A stretch of DNA of 15,592 nucleotides from UBA10438 sp964432155 (lineage in GTDB: Bacteria > Bacteroidota > Ignavibacteria > Kapaibacteriales > Kapaibacteriaceae): the NCBI GenBank assembly GCA_964432155.1, contig CAYSMF010000026.1, positions 1 through 15,592 of the forward strand, read 5' to 3'. Below are positions 11,958 to 15,592 of this stretch, piece after piece; position 1 is the stretch's first letter; every line of letters starts with the position of its first letter. The translations under genes were made by a program, and so were the position numbers. The notes beneath the pieces are model-generated. The model was not told the origin of the DNA and made no database searches. It saw only the letters and a list, made by a program, of their open reading frames with translations.

Positions 11958-13327
11958 GCATTCGTCCGGAGCGCGTCCGCATTCTCACCCCTGAACGCCC
12001 AGAACCCCAAGGTTCGGGTCCGGTGGTCTACTGGGTTAATCGCGATCGACGCCTCCGCGACAATTGGGCGCTGCTCTACGCACAAGAGATCGCCATCGCA
12101 CGACGTGTTCCGTTGCACGTTGTGTTCTGCCTGGTTCCAGAGTTTCTCGGTGCAACGCTACGTCAGTACGACTTCATGCTGCGCGGACTCGAAGAATTCG
12201 AGCGCGATTGCACATCGCACAACATCGCCTTCACGATGTTGCTCGGCGATCCGCGCGAGCAGATTCCCGCGTACTGTGCAACGCATACGCCGTCGCTCCT
12301 CGTCACAGACTTCGAGCCCCTTCGCATCAAGACGCAATGGGTTGATGCGGTGTGTGCTGCGACGTCGGTTGCTGTGCATCAAGTGGATGCGCACAACGTG
12401 ATCCCCGCATGGCATTGCTCACCCAAGCTCGAGTTTGCAGCGTACACGATTCGTCCGAAGATCAAGCGACTGTTGCCAACGTTCCTCGAGGAATTTCCAG
12501 CAGTTGAGCGTCACCCATTCCCACCTGCTGCCATGCCGCAGCCGACGGATTGGAATCACGTTCGATCAACGCTGCGCGTCGACACATCCATTGCACCTGT
12601 CGCATGGCTTACGCCGGGCGAGCAGCACGGGCGTGCACTGCTTGATGCGTTTACATCACACATTGAACGCTACCAGGATCGTAACGATCCCACAAAGCCG
12701 GGTCAGTCGAACTTGTCGCCATACTTCCACTTCGGACAGCTTGCGCCGCAGCGTGCAGCGCTCGAGGTGAATCGTCTTGCACGCACCGGCACCGAAGACT
12801 GTCCGGTGGAGTCCTATCTCGAAGAGCTTATCGTGCGTCGTGAGCTCTCCGACAATTTCACGTTCTACAATCCGAACTACGATTCATTCGAAGGCTTTGC
12901 CGCATGGGCACAGGCAACGCTCAACGAGCATCGCAACGATCCACGTCAGTACGTGTATACCTTCGAGCAATGGCAGCAGGCCGCAACACACGATGAGCTC
13001 TGGAATGCCGCGCAGCGCGAGCTATTGTCTACCGGCAAACTGCATGGCTACATGCGCATGTACTGGGCGAAGAAGATCCTCGAATGGAGTGCATCACCAG
13101 AAGAATCGCTTGCCATCGGCATTGCGCTCAACGACACGTATGCGCTTGACGGACGTGATCCGAACGGATACGTTGGCGTAGCATGGAGCATAGGGGGCGT
13201 GCACGATCGCGCCTGGTTTGAACGTCCCGTCTACGGCAAGATTCGCTACATGAATGCCAACGGATGCGCAAAGAAGTTCGACGTTAAGGCCTACATTCGC
13301 AGATATGCAGAATCAACGTTGTTCTAA
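11954..13327 (+). CDS. Class II deoxyribodipyrimidine photolyase
   Basis: A 457-residue flavoprotein that repairs cyclobutane pyrimidine dimers using light. The N-terminus has YWVNRDRRLRDNWALLYAQ (26-44), a hallmark of class II enzymes. Next come the alpha/beta antenna domain and VDAHNVIPAW (144-153). The FAD-binding region includes SNLSPYFHFGQ (252-262), RRELSDNF (295-302), KLHGYMRMYWAKKILEW (362-378) and LNDTYALDGRDPNGYVG (392-408), ending in WSIGGVHDRAW (411-421). Length is normal for the class. It starts within the ATGA overlap with the LiaF-like gene and ends inside the next gene (23-base overlap), so it is firmly part of the operon despite its unrelated function. Confidence 0.95.
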   Translation: MSIRPERVRILTPERPEPQGSGPVVYWVNRDRRLRDNWALLYAQEIAIARRVPLHVVFCLVPEFLGATLRQYDFMLRGLEEFERDCTSHNIAFTMLLGDPREQIPAYCATHTPSLLVTDFEPLRIKTQWVDAVCAATSVAVHQVDAHNVIPAWHCSPKLEFAAYTIRPKIKRLLPTFLEEFPAVERHPFPPAAMPQPTDWNHVRSTLRVDTSIAPVAWLTPGEQHGRALLDAFTSHIERYQDRNDPTKPGQSNLSPYFHFGQLAPQRAALEVNRLARTGTEDCPVESYLEELIVRRELSDNFTFYNPNYDSFEGFAAWAQATLNEHRNDPRQYVYTFEQWQQAATHDELWNAAQRELLSTGKLHGYMRMYWAKKILEWSASPEESLAIGIALNDTYALDGRDPNGYVGVAWSIGGVHDRAWFERPVYGKIRYMNANGCAKKFDVKAYIRRYAESTLF

Positions 13328-14168
13328 GTTTCTCCTCGTCATCGCACTCCTCATCGGATGCGTTGGCGCATCGGCACAGCTCCTCAAGCCATACGATCTC
13401 AAGCTTGGTCGCAAGATCAAGGAGTATGATCAGTACCTCCTCAACGCGCGCGCAGTAACGCGCAACGAGACCAAGGTCTACATCGAGGACGTCCAGCGCG
13501 GCGACTCTGTCGACTACCGCGAAGTCGTTCTTTCGGCGCAGTGCAACGTGGTCAGCGTCACGGTCAACGGACAGGAGAAGGAAAAGAATCTCGTCATCCG
13601 CGACTTCCGCAAGCTCACGCTTACAGACACCATTGATGTGCTTCCAACAGGCACCAAGGTGCGATGCTGGTTCTCTGATTCTGGCAGCGTGTTCACGGTC
13701 AACAATGCACCCGTCAGCGACGACGTCCAAGCCCTGCTCAGTGAAGTTGTCAAAAGTGAAGGGGGCACGGAAACCAGCAAGTTGATGGACCCTGCGAAGG
13801 CCGTTGCGCTAGGCGCGACGTGGAAGATGAACATCCCCGCCTTCCGCAAGGTGCTTGGTCCGATACTCTCCGGCGCAATGAAGAAACTCACCGGCACGGT
13901 CACCTTTGCATCGATCGATTCATCAGGATCTCTGCCAACAGCAACCATCACGGCGCGGGCCGAAGCACCGACGTTCACGTTGCGCTTTGGCGAGATGCCA
14001 TCGAAGTCGACTTTCGTTGCTGACATCTCGCTCACGGTACCGCTCGACAATCGCTACCCTGCCGAAGCGCTCTCCACGAGCAGCCGACAAACAGTGAGTA
14101 TGTCGCAGGGCAATGCGCGCATGGATATGATCGTCGCATCATCGCGTAGCGCACAATTCCTCCGATGA
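13305..14168 (+). CDS. Exported protein of unknown function, possible lipoprotein
   Basis: A 287-residue protein not assigned to a family. The ATG at 13305, inside the end of the photolyase gene, gives a short signal peptide, MQNQRCSKFLLVIALLIGC. LIGC at 16-19 fits a lipobox, so Cys19 could be lipidated. Alternatively signal peptidase I could cut after ASA (24). The mature part is mainly predicted beta structure with alternating polar and hydrophobic residues, for example KVYIEDVQRGDSVDYREVVL and TLTDTIDVLPTGTKVRC. There are no membrane segments and no recognised catalytic motif. A periplasmic or outer-membrane-anchored location is inferred. It overlaps the next gene in ATGA. Confidence 0.75.
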   Translation: MQNQRCSKFLLVIALLIGCVGASAQLLKPYDLKLGRKIKEYDQYLLNARAVTRNETKVYIEDVQRGDSVDYREVVLSAQCNVVSVTVNGQEKEKNLVIRDFRKLTLTDTIDVLPTGTKVRCWFSDSGSVFTVNNAPVSDDVQALLSEVVKSEGGTETSKLMDPAKAVALGATWKMNIPAFRKVLGPILSGAMKKLTGTVTFASIDSSGSLPTATITARAEAPTFTLRFGEMPSKSTFVADISLTVPLDNRYPAEALSTSSRQTVSMSQGNARMDMIVASSRSAQFLR

Positions 14169-15028
14169 GTCAGGAGCAATCTGCAACGCTGCACACCCGA
14201 GCACTCCTCGCGCTTACGTTGTGTGCAATCCTTTGGAGCACCGGTGGGTTCTTCATCAAGAGCATACCGCTCGATGCACTCACGATTGCCGGCGCACGTA
14301 GTGCCATTGCTGCGCTCGTCATCTTTGCATGGAACCGTCGTGTTGCGCCCACATGGTCGCGCGCGCAGATCGGCAGCATCGTCTCCTACGCACTCACCGT
14401 CATCCTCTTCGTCTCTGCCACCAAACTCACGACGGCTGCGAATGCCATCTTCCTCCAGTACACCGCACCTGTGTGGGTAAGTCTGCTCAGTTGGCTCGTT
14501 GCGCGCGAGCGCATCTCGCGGATCGACATCATCTCCGTGTGTGCTGTGGTGCTTGGCATGGGCGTGTTCTTCCTCGACTCGCTTGAGGGCGGCACGATCG
14601 TTGGCGACGCTGTTGCCATCGCCAGTGGCGTTGCGTTTGCCGGTGTAGCGCTCTTCATGCGTGCGCAGCGAGGCGAATCGACGATGGAGAGTATCCTCTT
14701 CGGCAACATCCTCACTGCGCTCGTCTGCATCCCCTTCATCACGCCCTTCGCCCCAGAGCCATCGGTCATGGTCAACCTTGTCTTGCTCGGTGTGGTGCAA
14801 CTCGGCATCTCCTACATCCTGTATGCATGGGCCATGCGCTACGTCACGGCGCTCGAAGCCGTGCTCATTACCGTGATTGAGCCCCTGTTGAACCCTATCT
14901 GGGTTGGCCTTGGGCATGGCGAAGTACCCTCGCAGACAGCAATTGTTGGGGGCATCATCGTTGTCGGAGCCGTTGTGACGCGTAATTTGCTGCATGCCAG
15001 AAGCATTCAACGAACAGCGCATCGCTGA
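14165..15028 (+). CDS. EamA/DMT-superfamily transporter
   Basis: A 287-residue inner-membrane protein with about ten hydrophobic helices in two EamA repeats. Repeat 1 begins CAILWSTGGFFIKSIPLDAL (20-39) and contains ATKLTTAANAIFLQYTAPVW (84-103), followed by the basic-acidic VARERISRIDI (111-121). Repeat 2 has GVVQLGISYILYAWAMRYV (209-227) and ITVIEPLLNPIW (235-246). These are the conserved 'AxxAxxLxxxxP' and 'EP' signatures of drug/metabolite transporters. The substrate is unknown. Members export amino acids, nucleotides or other metabolites. Translation is coupled to the preceding gene by ATGA, and its last 35 bases overlap gmhA. Confidence 0.92.
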   Translation: MSQEQSATLHTRALLALTLCAILWSTGGFFIKSIPLDALTIAGARSAIAALVIFAWNRRVAPTWSRAQIGSIVSYALTVILFVSATKLTTAANAIFLQYTAPVWVSLLSWLVARERISRIDIISVCAVVLGMGVFFLDSLEGGTIVGDAVAIASGVAFAGVALFMRAQRGESTMESILFGNILTALVCIPFITPFAPEPSVMVNLVLLGVVQLGISYILYAWAMRYVTALEAVLITVIEPLLNPIWVGLGHGEVPSQTAIVGGIIVVGAVVTRNLLHARSIQRTAHR

Positions 15029-15592
15029 CATCATCGGCGAATCGATTGCAACAAAGCAACGTCTTGCAGAAACCTGTGCGGCGGACATCGCTGCGTGTGG
15101 TGCAGTACTTGCGGCGTGTGCTGCTGCGAACAAGCGCATCTTCTTCTGTGGCAATGGCGGCAGTGCTGCTGATAGTCAGCATCTCGCAGCCGAACTTGTT
15201 GTCCGCTTGCGCAGCGGCGTCGAACGTCGGGCCATAGCAGCGCTTGCACTCACGGTCGACACCAGCGTGCTCACGGCAGGCGGCAACGACTACGGATTCG
15301 ACAACGTCTTCGCACGTCAGGTCGAAGCCTTCGGTCAACCCGGGGATGTCCTGGTAGCCATCAGCACCAGCGGAACGTCATCCAACATTGTCCGTGCGGT
15401 CGAACAAGCCACCACGCAGGGCGTAACCACCATTGGTCTGCTCGGCGGCAGCGGCGGAACACTCCGTGCGTTGTGTCACCATTCGGTCGTCGTGCCATCC
15501 ACCGTCACGGCCCGCATTCAGGAGTCGCACATCCTGATTGGCCACATCTGGTGCGAAATGATCGAAGAAGCTGTAGCGCCGGAGTTGTTTTA
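14994..15592 (+). CDS. gmhA: Phosphoheptose isomerase (SIS domain), reaching the window edge
   Basis: Codons run from the ATG at 14994 through 199 residues, with the last two bases of the window reading TA, very probably the start of the stop codon. The protein is therefore essentially complete (E. coli GmhA is 192 residues). It converts sedoheptulose 7-phosphate to D-glycero-D-manno-heptose 7-phosphate, the first step towards ADP-heptose for the LPS core. Diagnostic segments are FFCGNGGSAADSQHLAAELV (50-69) with catalytic Glu67, the SIS phosphate loop SISTSGTSSN-like AISTSGTSSN (122-131), and RIQESHILIGHIW (174-186) with Gln176 and catalytic His184, spaced as in E. coli (Gln172, His180). It overlaps the transporter gene by 35 bases in another frame. 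Other heptose-pathway genes are probably beyond the window. Confidence 0.93.
   Translation, partial: MPEAFNEQRIADIIGESIATKQRLAETCAADIAACGAVLAACAAANKRIFFCGNGGSAADSQHLAAELVVRLRSGVERRAIAALALTVDTSVLTAGGNDYGFDNVFARQVEAFGQPGDVLVAISTSGTSSNIVRAVEQATTQGVTTIGLLGGSGGTLRALCHHSVVVPSTVTARIQESHILIGHIWCEMIEEAVAPELF

Noticed and set aside
14054..15154. Long open frame (366 codons) on the minus strand
   Set aside because: It is antisense to the exported protein, EamA and gmhA genes, all of which have clear family motifs or signals. Its composition is highly charged and without structure.

Overview
The window looks like chromosome from a Gram-negative bacterium of the Bacteroidota-Chlorobiota-Kapabacteria neighbourhood, of moderate GC content. 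Five gene starts are preceded at a suitable distance by an exact TAnnTTTG box, the -7 element of Bacteroidota-type promoters. There are outer-membrane and periplasmic proteins with signal peptides, an LPS heptose gene (gmhA), a stand-alone PaaN, and a Rieske protein lacking the residues that give a high potential, which fits menaquinone. The exact lineage cannot be settled from this sequence alone. No rRNA, tRNA, CRISPR array or complete insertion sequence was found, and no gene-free stretch exceeds about 105 bases.

Layout. Bases 1-1260 (+): the last 15 codons of an upstream gene, a small hairpin, and a cystathionine gamma-synthase/lyase family enzyme. Bases 1288-4171 (-): paaN, preceded by an outer-membrane barrel protein, each with its own promoter. 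Bases 4276-5959 (+), divergent from the barrel gene: a compact three-gene operon of a double helix-turn-helix protein resembling the DNA-binding half of an IS630-type transposase, a small coiled-coil protein with an IxxNQxx heptad repeat, and a TauE/SafE-type permease. A perfect 14-bp palindrome sits in the divergent intergenic region. Bases 5947-9934 (-): a secreted or membrane glycine-rich repeat protein, alanine dehydrogenase, and a two-gene Rieske/cytochrome b unit. Bases 9951-15592 (+): a tightly packed run of six genes, namely a DegT-family aminotransferase, a LiaF-like membrane protein, a class II photolyase, an exported protein of unknown function, an EamA transporter and gmhA. Neighbouring genes in this run mostly overlap by 4 to 35 bases.

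How the genes work together. The metabolic genes (sulfur amino acids, alanine, PaaN aldehyde oxidation) are unrelated single units. The six-gene run has an envelope theme (amino-sugar-type aminotransferase, LiaF-like protein, exported protein, heptose isomerase), with a DNA-repair photolyase inside it.

The most notable points are: (1) a cytochrome b-like protein that keeps one pair of heme-ligating histidines but has lost the pair for the second heme, in an operon with a fully liganded Rieske protein; (2) the HTH plus coiled-coil plus permease operon with a 14-bp palindrome next to a divergent barrel gene; (3) a promoter box that runs into a strong terminator hairpin ahead of the repeat protein gene.
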